Shown here: in pieces, positions 34,321-45,410 of the stretch
Position numbering within the stretch: position 1 is the first letter of the stretch
Layout: each line of letters starts with the position of its first letter
Assembly (NCBI GenBank): GCA_003665825.1
Contig: QPFY01000003.1
Coordinates: forward strand, 1 to 64,000
Direction of reading: 5' to 3'
Length of the DNA: 64,000 nt
From: Microbotryum silenes-acaulis
Lineage: Eukaryota; Basidiomycota; Microbotryomycetes; Microbotryales; Microbotryaceae
Position numbers and translations under genes: made by a program
Notes under the pieces: model-generated
What the model was told of the DNA's origin: nothing
The model's database searches: none
What the model saw: the letters and a program-made list of their open reading frames with translations, nothing else

Positions 34321-35513
34321 TGACAGGCGACGTCGGCGAGGATGACGTCGTCTACACGACGAAGGACGGGGGTGTCGAGGAGTATCGGCTGTGGTGGCAG
34401 CAGTCGGCGAGGGAGCGATCGAAGAGGGGTGTCGACCGAAAAGCTCGCGGGAAGTCAAGTATAACGGACTTTATTCCAACGATCGGCAAGGAGAGGGGGG
34501 GGGGCCAATAAGATGATGAGCGGACCAGGCTCCGGCGGAAGGTGTCCAAACCGAAGGGAGGGACTGCCCAGGCGCCGAGGGAACTCAGCCAAATCAAACT
34601 ACTCCAAGAGGTCGCCTCAGGGGTAAAAAGGATTGCTCGCGGGAGCACCGGTAAAAACCCTGAGGCCGCGCCTCAGCTAGCAAAAAAGATAAAACAAATC
34701 GAAAGAAGATTGCGCTCGCAACGCATCGAACCTGCAACCAGCGGGTGCGCGCCCACGCGCCAAACGGCTACACCACGACGCCCGCGCTGCTTGAAACGAA
34801 TCCGCCATTGGGTCAAGTCATCGCTACCTGCACACAACCTCGGGGAAGACTTCCTTTGAGTACTGCTGTCAGTGTACCGCTGTCATCCTGACACTGCACC
34901 GTCGCTTCGCGCATTTACCCGTTGCGCAACTCAAGAACGTCATGCAGAAAGTGTCAGGATGACAGCAATACTCGAAGGAAGCCCCCAAGGCTATATGCGG
35001 GTAGAGTTGACTTGACCGGATGCTTGCCTTGTTTCAAGCATCGTCGGCGTGATGGCGTAGGCGTGAGGCGCGTGGGCGCGCACTCGGTGGTCGAGGGTTC
35101 GATGCGCCCAGAGCGCAATCTTCTTTTGGTTTGTTTTATCTTTTTGTTAGCCGAGGCGCGGCTTCAGGGTTTTTACCGGTGCTCCCGCGAGCAATCCTTT
35201 TTACCCCTGAGGCGACCTCTTGGAGTGGTTGATTTGGCTAAGTCCCCTCTGTGCCTGGAGCAGTCCGTTCCTTTTTGTCTTAGCACCTTCCCCCGGAGCT
35301 TGGTCCGCTCTTCTTGTTTTGTTGCCCTTCCTCTTCTTGTCGATCGTTTGGGAATTAAGTCCGTTATACTTGATTTCCTGCGAGCCTCTCGACCGACTCC
35401 CCTCCTCGGTTGCTCCTCTGTCGACTGCCGCCGCAACAGCCGACGCTTCCTGAAATCCCCCCCCTCGCACCAACGCGTGTAGACGACGTCATCCCTGCGG
35501 ACGTCGCCTGTCA
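34321..35513. repeat. 1.19 kb imperfect palindrome between gag and pol (U6/U7, reference)
   Basis: The left arm (34321-34849, read on the - strand) and right arm (34982-35513, + strand) match over about 530 bp. Shared landmarks are the TGTAGACGACGTCATCC block next to each gene, the ggaat(t)aa(g)tccgttatacttga block, the aatcctttttacccctgaggcgacctc segment and GGTTCGATGCG. Each arm contains a tRNA-like A box fitting TRGYNNANNNG (right arm 35053-35063; left arm 34765-34775 on -) and a B box close to GGTTCGANNCC (right 35096-35106; left 34722-34732 on -), about 43 nt apart. The arms face outward, one into gag and the other into pol. Either this is two tRNA-related (SINE-like) copies or 5' leaders inverted around a centre, or a bidirectional promoter. 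No protein is expected here. Confidence 0.8.
34850..34981. repeat. 132-bp core with terminal inverted repeats at the palindrome centre
   Basis: The first and last 22 bases are inverted repeats with two mismatches (left CTTCCTTTGAGTACTGCTGTCA). Inside lie a second inverted pair around tgtcatcctgacact/agtgtcaggatgaca and a short unique centre. The end sequence recurs at 51725-51767, away from the array, so this is a dispersed repeat end. A MITE-like element or SINE tail is possible. Confidence 0.55.
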
Positions 35514-36449
35514 GAAAGGCTTGGTCACTGGGGTGGATTGGGTATATTCAGAGGAGGAGGTTAGGTCCTTCAATTGCAATGCTTGTCTCGCTTCCAAAGT
35601 GCACGCCCTTCCTTTCAGTCGTTCCCAGTCCATTGCGCCTGGCCGTCTGGACCTTGTCCATGTCGACGTTGCCCAAATGCCTCGAGCCAGCTTCGGCGGT
35701 CATCGCTACATGCTTGTGATTGTCGACGACTACACCCGCAAACATTGGTGCATCCTCCTCACTTACAAGAGCGACGTCTTTCACCGTCTCCGCGACTGGA
35801 TTCTTGAGGTAGAGAACACCACGGGTGATCGGGTAAAAACCATTCGCTCTGACAATGGTGGCGAGTTCACTCTGCACAACTTTGTCGACTTCTGTTTGAC
35901 CAAGGGCATCCGTCGCGAACTCACTATTCCATACACGCCTCAACAAAACGGACGTGTTGAACGCACCAATCGGACCATCAAAGAGGGTATCCTTGCTTTG
36001 CTCTACTCGGCCGGCGCCGATACACGTCTCTGGGCCGAAGCTGCCAAGTACTTCGTGCACTGCAAAAACTTGATGCCCCATGCGGGCATCCGTGGCGATA
36101 TTCCCGACACTCGCTGGCATGGTGTCGCACCGGATGTCTCCTCGCTACGTGCCTTTGGCTGCCGCGCTTGGCACTGCCTCCCTCGGTTAAGCGCACCGAC
36201 CTCGACCCCAAGGCCGTGCCACTCATCTTCGTAGGGCTCGACGACCATGCAAAGGCCTATCGCCTCTTCGACCCGGCTACACGCAAAATTATCCTCAGTC
36301 GCAACGTCGTCTTTCGTGAATCTGAGTTCCCCGCCCTGCAGCCTGTGGCCAACACCCACACCGGCGCCATTCCGCTTCCTGTGGCCGCCGACATTTACCC
36401 TGACCAGGTAGACCACTCTGAGCCTTCGCTCTCTGGCGCCTCGCGCTGA
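35514..36449 (+). pseudogene. Integrase (U7), one-base frameshift
   Basis: One C is missing at about 36180 (ctccctcgg instead of ctcccctcgg), shifting the last 90 or so codons. The catalytic triad upstream is unaffected. Confidence 0.84.
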
Positions 36450-36462
36450 GCTCCCTGGACCT

Positions 36463-38457
36463 GTGCCCGCTGCCTCTGACCAAGGCCTGCGCCGTCCCTC
36501 CCCGGCCCGTGACATCCCTGACCAGGACTCACGCGCGCCTCCCGCCTCTGACCAAGGCTCTCCCATATCCCAAACTGGTGACCACTCCGACCGGGATTCC
36601 CCAACCTCCTGCGCCTCTGACCAAGGCAGCTCCGACTCGGCCATCTCCACGCCCTGCCCATCACCGCGACCGGTGGCCCCACGTCCGTTGCCGGCGCCAC
36701 CCTCGCCTGCTCGATCCGAATCACCAGACCCCATTGACCTCTTGCCACGCTCGGGTGATGTTGCGTCCCTCTGCCTTGCGCAGGAATTCCCTGACGACGT
36801 TGATGCTGCGCTTCACTCCCCCTCGCCTGTTGCCTACCTCGCCTCTGGCGCCACTGCTCTGCTCGAAACCTCGCCCGTCGACCCGACGGAACTGATCGCA
36901 CCTGCCCGGGACCCTCCTCACTGGCGCGCTGCGATGGCAACCCCGCAAGCAGACGAGTGGCGTCTCGCTGCCCAGGCCGAATTCGACTCGCTCTCCCGGG
37001 ATTTCTCGGCCTTCACACCAATTGATGAGTCCCTCGTGCCTGCAGACTCCAAAGTCCTCGGCTCGCGCTTTGTCTTCCGCACGAAACGCGACCAACACGG
37101 CCACATCAAGTCTTACAAAGGCCGACTGGTTGCTCGTGGTGACTCTCAGCGTTCCGGCATTGATTTCGATGAGACCTTCGCACCCGTCGCTAAGTTCACA
37201 TCCATTCGCGCACTCCTGGCCCTTGCAGCCGCTCATGGGTACCACGTCCATCAGGCCGACATCGACAAGGCCTATCTCCACGGTAAACTGGACACCCCCC
37301 TGTACATTCGCGTGCCCGAAGGGATCTACATGCCCGGCAAGGTCCTCCAACTGCACCGGTCACTCTACGGCTTGCGCCAGGCCGGACGTATCTGGAACGA
37401 CGAGATCAACTCTGCTTTGTCGGCTCTTGGCTACGTCGCCACGGAGTCTGACCACTGCGTTTATGTCCGAACTGTCGGTGATGAGCGCCACTATATCGCG
37501 CTCTATGTTGATGACTTGCTCATGATCAGCCCTTCCCTCCCAGAGATCGAGCGTACCCTCCAGGGCCTTGAGCAGCGCTATGGTGTCAAACGACTTGGTG
37601 AGGCGGAATACGTACTTGGTATCCAGATTCGGCGTTCTGCCGACGGCTCCATCTCCCTCAGTCAAGAGCAATACCTCAAGGACGTCCTCGCTCGTTTCGG
37701 CATGTCCGACGCCCACCCTGTCGCCACGCCCATGCAGGCCGACCTTCGCCTTGAAGTCGAACTCCAGCCTACTCCCTTTCCGGATCGCACTCGGTATCTG
37801 CAAGCGATTGGCTCCCTCATGTACGCCTCGACCGGTACTCGCCCCGACCTGGCCTACACCGTCGGTTACTTGGCTCGGTTCTCTCAGTCCCCGTCTGCTG
37901 CTGCCTGGGGCGCTGTCAAGCACGCCTTTCGCTACCTCGCCGGCACTCTGTCTCACGGCCTACGCTACACCCGCGGGGATCCGGCGCCCTTGGTTGGCTA
38001 CTCCGACTGCAACTGGGGTGCCTGCGCCATGTCCTCAAAGTCGACCATGGGTTACACCTTTGTCTTCGCAGGCGCGGCCGTCTCGTGGTCATCTCGCCTC
38101 CAGTCGCGGGTTGCCGACTCTACTTGTGACGCCGAGTACCTGGCCTTGTCGCACGCTGGCAAGGAGGCTATCTTCCTGCGTCAGCTCTTTGGTGAGCTTG
38201 GGCTTCCCTCCTCTCGGCCGGTTCTCATCTATGGCGACAACCAAGGTGCCAATGCCCTCACCAAGAATCCGGTCTTCCACGCTCGCACTCGGCATATTCG
38301 GCTCCGCGAACACTTCATCCGGGATATGGTCTCCCTGGGTGACATCAGTGTACAGTACATTGCCACCGGCGAGATGACGGCCGATATCTTCACCAAGGCT
38401 TTGTCTCGCGACCTGTTCGCTCGGCACCGTGGTCGACTTGGTGTCTGCACTCCCTGA
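36463..38457 (+). CDS. RT-RNase H (U7), intact frame
   Basis: The protein matches U6. A silent C-to-T at 38430 is shared only with U8 (44492), a sign of exchange between the last two units. Confidence 0.9.
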   Translation: MPAASDQGLRRPSPARDIPDQDSRAPPASDQGSPISQTGDHSDRDSPTSCASDQGSSDSAISTPCPSPRPVAPRPLPAPPSPARSESPDPIDLLPRSGDVASLCLAQEFPDDVDAALHSPSPVAYLASGATALLETSPVDPTELIAPARDPPHWRAAMATPQADEWRLAAQAEFDSLSRDFSAFTPIDESLVPADSKVLGSRFVFRTKRDQHGHIKSYKGRLVARGDSQRSGIDFDETFAPVAKFTSIRALLALAAAHGYHVHQADIDKAYLHGKLDTPLYIRVPEGIYMPGKVLQLHRSLYGLRQAGRIWNDEINSALSALGYVATESDHCVYVRTVGDERHYIALYVDDLLMISPSLPEIERTLQGLEQRYGVKRLGEAEYVLGIQIRRSADGSISLSQEQYLKDVLARFGMSDAHPVATPMQADLRLEVELQPTPFPDRTRYLQAIGSLMYASTGTRPDLAYTVGYLARFSQSPSAAAWGAVKHAFRYLAGTLSHGLRYTRGDPAPLVGYSDCNWGACAMSSKSTMGYTFVFAGAAVSWSSRLQSRVADSTCDAEYLALSHAGKEAIFLRQLFGELGLPSSRPVLIYGDNQGANALTKNPVFHARTRHIRLREHFIRDMVSLGDISVQYIATGEMTADIFTKALSRDLFARHRGRLGVCTP

Positions 38458-38668
38458 TACTCGAAGTAGGGGGGGTGTGAGATTGACAAACTCTTATGTT
38501 TCCTTCTCGCATCATGCCTCCTTTTCTTAGTCTCATCTTACCTCCTTTTTGGCCTGCCTTCCACACCTAGGCTCTCTCCCTTTCCTGGGCTGGGTCCGTG
38601 CGCCTGACAAAGGTGGCAGACCCAGCCGCGCGCTCACCCGAGCCAAATGGCTCCGCGCTTCTCTCTCT

Positions 38669-38947
38669 CCTGCTCAAGCAACTTCTTGGTCTGGTCTCCT
38701 TGGTCCGTCGATCAGAGCCTTACCACTGCTTGAGCAGGTGAGCACTACATTTCCTTCTTCCTTTATCTTTACTAGCTATCATAACTCACTGTAGTGCTTG
38801 AGCAGGTGTGTAACAAGCAACTTCTTGGTCTGGTCTCCTTGGTCCGTCGATCAGAGCCTTACCACTGCTTGAGCAGGTGTGTAACAAGCAACTTCTTGGT
38901 CTGGTCTCCTTGGTCCGTCGATCAGAGCCTTACCACTGCTTGAGCAG
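38669..38947. repeat. 71-bp-type repeats (U7)
   Basis: Three cores, same layout as U6. Confidence 0.82.
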
Positions 38948-40105
38948 TCGTCGTAACTTCATAGGTAGTGCGTGGAGCATGCGAAATCGCTCCAAAGGTC
39001 GCGGTGCGAGTCGAAGGGGTGGCAGCCGGCGTCGGTGTCGAAATCTCGTCGGCGATGGCGGCCCATTCGGTGATTTCGTCGAGGGACGGGACCGTCCGAC
39101 CGAACCTCCCTGTGATCACTAAGGAGTTGTCACGATGTTCGCGTAACATACCTGCGCGGACTTCACGCTTGGCCACGTCGTTCAAGGATTGGTAGAATGC
39201 CGTGGCGAGCTGAAGTGCCGAGAGACCGAAGCTTGGGTTGTCGTGCATGAACGTGCGGTAGCGCGCGCGCCATTCGCCGACATGGTCGTACGCCCGAGAC
39301 GAAGATTGGCGGCACCCATAGAATTCTTCGGCCACCCGGTCGGCAAACCCAGGGTCCGGCCAACGACGTCCCACTGCCGTCATGAGCGACGTCCAGCAGT
39401 GAGGGCGCCTGTCCCGGATCGCGTCCCTCAACTCGTCGACGGCCCAATCGTGAGGGGACTGGCGGCGCTGGCGAGACGTCGAACGAGCGAATAGGGTGGC
39501 CACGAGCTGGACGACGCGGTCGGTGGTGAACAGTTCGTCGATTGCGATGTCGCACAAAAGTGAGAGGTACGAGTTCCCGAATGCAGTGAAAGTCACCAAC
39601 CTTTCCGGGTGATCCCCGGTCCATAACCCTTCCCGGTCGGGCAATGTCCCTCTCCAACGAGAGCTAATCACCGCCGGGGAAGGGCCGTCCCTGATTTCGC
39701 TGTGAGATTCCCCCCAGGGGCACGAGCAAGGGGGTCAGCGGTAGTGTTGGAGCGTCCCGAAAATTGGTGCGGAGGGACGTCCAGGGGGACCGATCTCACC
39801 GGCGTGAACTCCCCGGCCCGAGCTGCGGCTGGTTCAGTCAAGCCAGCCCGCGCCGCAGCCGGTTCAGTGGAGTTCTTCAAAAGGTGCTCTACCAATTTCT
39901 CCAAGTGCTGAACTCGATGATCGGAGTCGAGGCGTCGAGCTTCGGATTCTTCGAGGCGAGCTTCGAGCGACATCAGAGCGGCGGCGGTATGGGCCGGTTT
40001 TGGCGGTGGGGACTTAAAGGATTCTGGGCGCCCGGCCTCGTCGTCGCGGAGAGGGCTGATGCTGTCTCCGGCAAAGACGCGCGACGTGTCACGTTCGTCG
40101 GCCAT
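38922..40105 (-). pseudogene. Gag-like protein (U7), split by one base
   Basis: Same six-C split as U5 (near 39711). The two halves are 38922-39671 and 39668-40105. Confidence 0.7.
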
Positions 40106-40381
40106 GGCGAGGTTGCGATTCAACGGTCGGCGATTCCGGGGTGAACGGTGGCGAGGGCGGGATGGCTGGAAGAAAGGGTAGGAGGGAAGAACGCGTTCGC
40201 CGTCGGACTCGGTGAAGGAGGTCACGAAAGACAGTGACGCGTTCGTGGGGGATGAGTTCGGCAACGGAGAGGAGGCTGACGACTCAGGGTCAGAGAGTGG
40301 GTGTGAATGCTCGTCCAGGGCGGGGGACGAAGCGGTTGTAGAGGTACGGATCGTTGTCGGCAATGCCGAACTTGAAAAAAG

Positions 40382-41574
40382 TGACAGGCGACGTCGGCGA
40401 GGATGACGTCGTCTACACGACGAAGGACGGGGGTGTCGAGGAGTATCGGCTGTGGTGGCAGCAGTCGGCGAGGGAGCGATCGAAGAGGGGTGTCGACCGA
40501 AAAGCTCGCGGGAAGTCAAGTATAACGGACTTTATTCCAACGATCGGCAAGGAGAGGGGGGGGGGCCAATAAGATGATGAGCGGACCAGGCTCCGGCGGA
40601 AGGTGTCCAAACCGAAGGGAGGGACTGCCCAGGCGCCGAGGGAACTCAGCCAAATCAAACTACTCCAAGAGGTCGCCTCAGGGGTAAAAAGGATTGCTCG
40701 CGGGAGCACCGGTAAAAACCCTGAGGCCGCGCCTCAGCTAGCAAAAAAGATAAAACAAATCGAAAGAAGATTGCGCTCGCAACGCATCGAACCTGCAACC
40801 AGCGGGTGCGCGCCCACGCGCCAAACGGCTACACCACGACGCCCGCGCTGCTTGAAACGAATCCGCCATTGGGTCAAGTCATCGCTACCTGCACACAACC
40901 TCGGGGAAGACTTCCTTTGAGTACTGCTGTCAGTGTACCGCTGTCATCCTGACACTGCACCGTCGCTTCGCGCATTTACCCGTTGCGCAACTCAAGAACG
41001 TCATGCAGAAAGTGTCAGGATGACAGCAATACTCGAAGGAAGCCCCCAAGGCTATATGCGGGTAGAGTTGACTTGACCGGATGCTTGCCTTGTTTCAAGC
41101 ATCGTCGGCGTGATGGCGTAGGCGTGAGGCGCGTGGGCGCGCACTCGGTGGTCGAGGGTTCGATGCGCCCAGAGCGCAATCTTCTTTTGGTTTGTTTTAT
41201 CTTTTTGTTAGCCGAGGCGCGGCTTCAGGGTTTTTACCGGTGCTCCCGCGAGCAATCCTTTTTACCCCTGAGGCGACCTCTTGGAGTGGTTGATTTGGCT
41301 AAGTCCCCTCTGTGCCTGGAGCAGTCCGTTCCTTTTTGTCTTAGCACCTTCCCCCGGAGCTTGGTCCGCTCTTCTTGTTTTGTTGCCCTTCCTCTTCTTG
41401 TCGATCGTTTGGGAATTAAGTCCGTTATACTTGATTTCCTGCGAGCCTCTCGACCGACTCCCCTCCTCGGTTGCTCCTCTGTCGACTGCCGCCGCAACAG
41501 CCGACGCTTCCTGAAATCCCCCCCCTCGCACCAACGCGTGTAGACGACGTCATCCCTGCGGACGTCGCCTGTCA
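40382..41574. repeat. Inverted-repeat intergene (U7/U8)
   Basis: Equivalent to 34321-35513. Confidence 0.8.
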
Positions 41575-42511
41575 GAAAGGCTTGGTCACTGGGGTGGATT
41601 GGGTATATTCAGAGGAGGAGGTTAGGTCCTTCAATTGCAATGCTTGTCTCGCTTCCAAAGTGCACGCCCTTCCTTTCAGTCGTTCCCAGTCCATTGCGCC
41701 TGGCCGTCTGGACCTTGTCCATGTCGACGTTGCCCAAATGCCTCGAGCCAGCTTCGGCGGTCATCGCTACATGCTTGTGATTGTCGACGACTACACCCGC
41801 AAACATTGGTGCATCCTCCTCACTTACAAGAGCGACGTCTTTCACCGTCTCCGCGACTGGATTCTTGAGGTAGAGAACACCACGGGTGATCGGGTAAAAA
41901 CCATTCGCTCTGACAATGGTGGCGAGTTCACTCTGCACAACTTTGTCGACTTCTGTTTGACCAAGGGCATCCGTCGCGAACTCACTATTCCATACACGCC
42001 TCAACAAAACGGACGTGTTGAACGCACCAATCGGACCATCAAAGAGGGTATCCTTGCTTTGCTCTACTCGGCCGGCGCCGATACACGTCTCTGGGCCGAA
42101 GCTGCCAAGTACTTCGTGCACTGCAAAAACTTGATGCCCCATGCGGGCATCCGTGGCGATATTCCCGACACTCGCTGGCATGGTGTCGCACCGGATGTCT
42201 CCTCGCTACGTGCCTTTGGCTGCCGCGCTTGGCACTGCCTCCCCTCGGTTAAGCGCACCGACCTCGACCCCAAGGCCGTGCCACTCATCTTCGTAGGGCT
42301 CGACGACCATGCAAAGGCCTATCGCCTCTTCGACCCGGCTACACGCAAAATTATCCTCAGTCGCAACGTCGTCTTTCGTGAATCTGAGTTCCCCGCCCTG
42401 CAGCCTGTGGCCAACACCCACACCGGCGCCATTCCGCTTCCTGTGGCCGCCGACATTTACCCTGACCAGGTAGACCACTCTGAGCCTTCGCTCTCTGGCG
42501 CCTCGCGCTGA
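41575..42511 (+). CDS. Integrase (U8), intact frame
   Basis: Uninterrupted to the shared TGA; sequence as in U5 and U6. Confidence 0.86.
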
Positions 42512-42524
42512 GCTCCCTGGACCT

Positions 42525-44519
42525 GTGCCCGCTGCCTCTGACCAAGGCCTGCGCCGTCCCTCCCCGGCCCGTGACATCCCTGACCAGGACTCACGCGCGC
42601 CTCCCGCCTCTGACCAAGGCTCTCCCATATCCCAAACTGGTGACCACTCCGACCGGGATTCCCCAACCTCCTGCGCCTCTGACCAAGGCAGCTCCGACTC
42701 GGCCATCTCCACGCCCTGCCCATCACCGCGACCGGTGGCCCCACGTCCGTTGCCGGCGCCACCCTCGCCTGCTCGATCCGAATCACCAGACCCCATTGAC
42801 CTCTTGCCACGCTCGGGTGATGTTGCGTCCCTCTGCCTTGCGCAGGAATTCCCTGACGACGTTGATGCTGCGCTTCACTCCCCCTCGCCTGTTGCCTACC
42901 TCGCCTCTGGCGCCACTGCTCTGCTCGAAACCTCGCCCGTCGACCCGACGGAACTGATCGCACCTGCCCGGGACCCTCCTCACTGGCGCGCTGCGATGGC
43001 AACCCCGCAAGCAGACGAGTGGCGTCTCGCTGCCCAGGCCGAATTCGACTCGCTCTCCCGGGATTTCTCGGCCTTCACACCAATTGATGAGTCCCTCGTG
43101 CCTGCAGACTCCAAAGTCCTCGGCTCGCGCTTTGTCTTCCGCACGAAACGCGACCAACACGGCCACATCAAGTCTTACAAAGGCCGACTGGTTGCTCGTG
43201 GTGACTCTCAGCGTTCCGGCATTGATTTCGATGAGACCTTCGCACCCGTCGCTAAGTTCACATCCATTCGCGCACTCCTGGCCCTTGCAGCCGCTCATGG
43301 GTACCACGTCCATCAGGCCGACATCGACAAGGCCTATCTCCACGGTAAACTGGACACCCCCCTGTACATTCGCGTGCCCGAAGGGATCTACATGCCCGGC
43401 AAGGTCCTCCAACTGCACCGGTCACTCTACGGCTTGCGCCAGGCTGGACGTATCTGGAACGACGAGATCAACTCTGCTTTGTCGGCTCTTGGCTACGTCG
43501 CCACGGAGTCTGACCACTGCGTTTATGTCCGAACTGTCGGTGATGAGCGCCACTATATCGCGCTCTATGTCAATGACTTGCTCATGATCAGCCCTTCCCT
43601 CCCAGAGATCGAGCGTACCCTCCAGGGCCTTGAGCAGCGCTATGGTGTCAAACGACTTGGTGAGGCGGAATACGTACTTGGTATCCAGATTCGGCGTTCT
43701 GCCGACGGCTCCATCTCCCTCAGTCAGGAGCAATACCTCAAGGACGTCCTCGCTCGTTTCGGCATGTCCGACGCCCACCCTGTCGCCACGCCCATGCAGG
43801 CCGACCTTCGCCTTGAAGTCGAACTCCAGCCTACTCCCTTTCCGGATCGCACTCGGTATCTGCAAGCGATTGGCTCCCTCATGTACGCCTCGACCGGTAC
43901 TCGCCCCGACCTGGCCTACACCATCGGTTACTTGGCTCGGTTCTCTCAGTCCCCGTCTGCCGCTGCCTGGGGCGCTGTCAAGCACGCCTTTCGCTACCTC
44001 GCCGGCACTCTGTCTCACGGCCTACGCTACACCCGCGGGGATCCGGCGCCCTTGGTTGGCTACTCCGACTGCAACTGGGGTGCCTGCGCCATGTCCTCAA
44101 AGTCGACCATGGGTTACACCTTTGTTTTCGCAGGCGCGGCCATCTCGTGGTCATCTCGCCTCCAGTCGCGGGTTGCCGACTCTACTTGTGACGCCGAGTA
44201 CCTGGCCTTGTCGCACGCTGGCAAGGAGGCTATATTCCTGCGTCAGCTCTTTGGTGAGCTTGGGCTCCCCTCCTCTCGGCCGGTTCTCATCTATGGCGAC
44301 AACCAAGGTGCCAATGCCCTCACCAAGAATCCGGTCTTCCACGCTCGCACTCGGCACATTCGCCTCCGCGAACACTTCGTCCGGGATATGGTCTCCCTAG
44401 GTGACATCAGTGTACAGTACATTGCCACCGGCGAGATGACGGCCGATATCTTCACCAAGGCTTTGTCTCGCGACCTGTTCGCTCGGCACCGTGGTCGACT
44501 TGGTGTCTGCACTCCCTGA
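42525..44519 (+). CDS. RT-RNase H (U8), open frame with YVDD changed to YVND
   Basis: This is a full 664-codon frame at the array's right edge. Up to about 43444 I see no difference from U4-U7. From 43445 to 44492 there are about 16 substitutions. The pair at 43571-43572 turns GTTGAT into GTCAAT, so residue 350, the first Asp of the RT catalytic YVDD box, becomes Asn. Other changes are conservative (TVGYL to TIGYL, AAVSW to AAISW, EHFIRD to EHFVRD) or silent. Replacing that metal-binding Asp should abolish polymerase activity in this copy; RNase H residues are intact. Confidence 0.9.
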   Translation: MPAASDQGLRRPSPARDIPDQDSRAPPASDQGSPISQTGDHSDRDSPTSCASDQGSSDSAISTPCPSPRPVAPRPLPAPPSPARSESPDPIDLLPRSGDVASLCLAQEFPDDVDAALHSPSPVAYLASGATALLETSPVDPTELIAPARDPPHWRAAMATPQADEWRLAAQAEFDSLSRDFSAFTPIDESLVPADSKVLGSRFVFRTKRDQHGHIKSYKGRLVARGDSQRSGIDFDETFAPVAKFTSIRALLALAAAHGYHVHQADIDKAYLHGKLDTPLYIRVPEGIYMPGKVLQLHRSLYGLRQAGRIWNDEINSALSALGYVATESDHCVYVRTVGDERHYIALYVNDLLMISPSLPEIERTLQGLEQRYGVKRLGEAEYVLGIQIRRSADGSISLSQEQYLKDVLARFGMSDAHPVATPMQADLRLEVELQPTPFPDRTRYLQAIGSLMYASTGTRPDLAYTIGYLARFSQSPSAAAWGAVKHAFRYLAGTLSHGLRYTRGDPAPLVGYSDCNWGACAMSSKSTMGYTFVFAGAAISWSSRLQSRVADSTCDAEYLALSHAGKEAIFLRQLFGELGLPSSRPVLIYGDNQGANALTKNPVFHARTRHIRLREHFVRDMVSLGDISVQYIATGEMTADIFTKALSRDLFARHRGRLGVCTP

Positions 44520-44730
44520 TACTCGAAGTAGGGGGGGTGTGAGATTGACAAACTCTTATGTTTCCTTCTCGCATCATGCCTCCTTTTCTTAGTCTCATCT
44601 TACCTCCTTTTTGGCCTGCCTTCCACACCTAGGCTCTCTCCCTTTCCTGGGCTGGGTCCGTGCGCCTGACAAAGGTGGCAGACCCAGCCGCGCGCTCACC
44701 CGAGCCAAATGGCTCCGCGCTTCTCTCTCT

Positions 44731-44938
44731 CCTGCTCAAGCAACTTCTTGGTCTGGTCTCCTTGGTCCGTCGATCAGAGCCTTACCACTGCTTGAGCAGG
44801 TGAGCACTACATTTCCTTCTTCCTTTATCTTTACTAGCTATCATAACTCACTGTAGTGCTTGAGCAGGTGTGTAACAAGCAACTTCTTGGTCTGGTCTCC
44901 TTGGTCCGTCAATCAGAGCCTTACCACCGCTTGAGCAG
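44731..44938. repeat. 71-bp-type repeats (U8), only two cores
   Basis: The last unit has lost one 71-bp core relative to U1-U7. It carries two private substitutions in the second core (cgtcaatcag, accaccgctt). Confidence 0.82.
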
Positions 44939-44953
44939 TCGTCGTAACTTCAT

Positions 44954-45160
44954 ACCATTGCTCTCGCCAAGAACCCCACCCTTCACCACCGGTCCCGTCA
45001 CATTCGCATTCGTGAACACTTTGTACGCGACCAGGTCAGGCTGGGCACCATTCAAGTCGACTATGTGGACACAAAAACCATGGTCGCCGATATCTTCACC
45101 AAGGCACTTGGACCCTTGGTATTCAAGGTTCATCGTGACAACCTGGGCCTTAGAGGCTAA
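44954..45160 (+). pseudogene. 3' end of a different copia RNase H (element C)
   Basis: Sixty-eight codons plus stop encode the end of copia RNase H, including RHIRIREHFVRD and [10 protein letters not shown]. The upstream part is missing: the array ends exactly here, inside the RNase H domain. Sequence aacttcata at the junction is shared with the gag 3' end in the other units, so the breakpoint is at about 44953-44955. Confidence 0.82.
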
Positions 45161-45410
45161 GTAAGCTTCGAGCGAGGGGGGGTGTTGAATTCCATACACT
45201 CTTGCTTAGGTCGATCTCCAACCCGCGCCCAGCCTAGCCAGCCGCGCGCCGCTCGGACCCCTTTTGGACTTAGAGATATTTCGCGCATTCGAACTGCGAG
45301 CCTCTTTAGTCTTCCCCCTAACGCTCCAATATACTTCCTACCACTAGTACTGTGTCTCGTGTACTTACTGGTTGCCGATCCAGTCCCCTCTCGAGACATA
45401 CGACTTAACA
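45161..45410 (+). mobile_element. Polypurine tract and 3' LTR of element C
   Basis: A purine tract ending in seven G (45176-45182) precedes TGTTGAATTCC. A 228-bp LTR (45183-45410) runs to CTTAACA, giving near-inverted ends TGTTGA/TTAACA. Directly after it the reading frame of another RT resumes, so C appears to be inserted in element D. No target duplication can be checked because the left end of C is not in the window. Confidence 0.72.

Larger units (their letters stand above)
1..44943. mobile_element. Tandem array of a 6.06 kb composite copia retroelement (units U1-U8)
   Basis: The same roughly 6,060-bp block repeats head to tail. RT reading frames begin at 6181, 12233, 18277, 24340, 30401, 36463 and 42525, and gag frames end at 2584, 8634, 14692, 20736, 26798, 32860 and 38922. 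Each block runs in this order: integrase (+), RT-RNase H (+), polypurine tract with LTR-like start, 71-bp repeats, gag-like gene (-), 1.19 kb palindrome. I see no protease, no gag in the pol orientation and no complete LTR pair. The repeating unit is therefore a rearranged composite, not a complete element. The left end lies outside the window; the right end is at about 44,953, where the sequence passes into a different copia RNase H. Amplification by unequal crossing over or from a circular intermediate is inference. Confidence 0.93.

Noticed and set aside
34722..34775. A true tRNA gene on the - strand of the palindrome
   Set aside because: A and B boxes are present, but the stems do not pair as a cloverleaf and no acceptor stem closes; tRNA-like only.
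21516..39720. Alternation of 7, 6, 7, 6 C in the gag C-run (U4-U7) as evidence of a 12 kb higher-order repeat
   Set aside because: It rests on one homopolymer, the most error-prone kind of site; other variable runs do not alternate.
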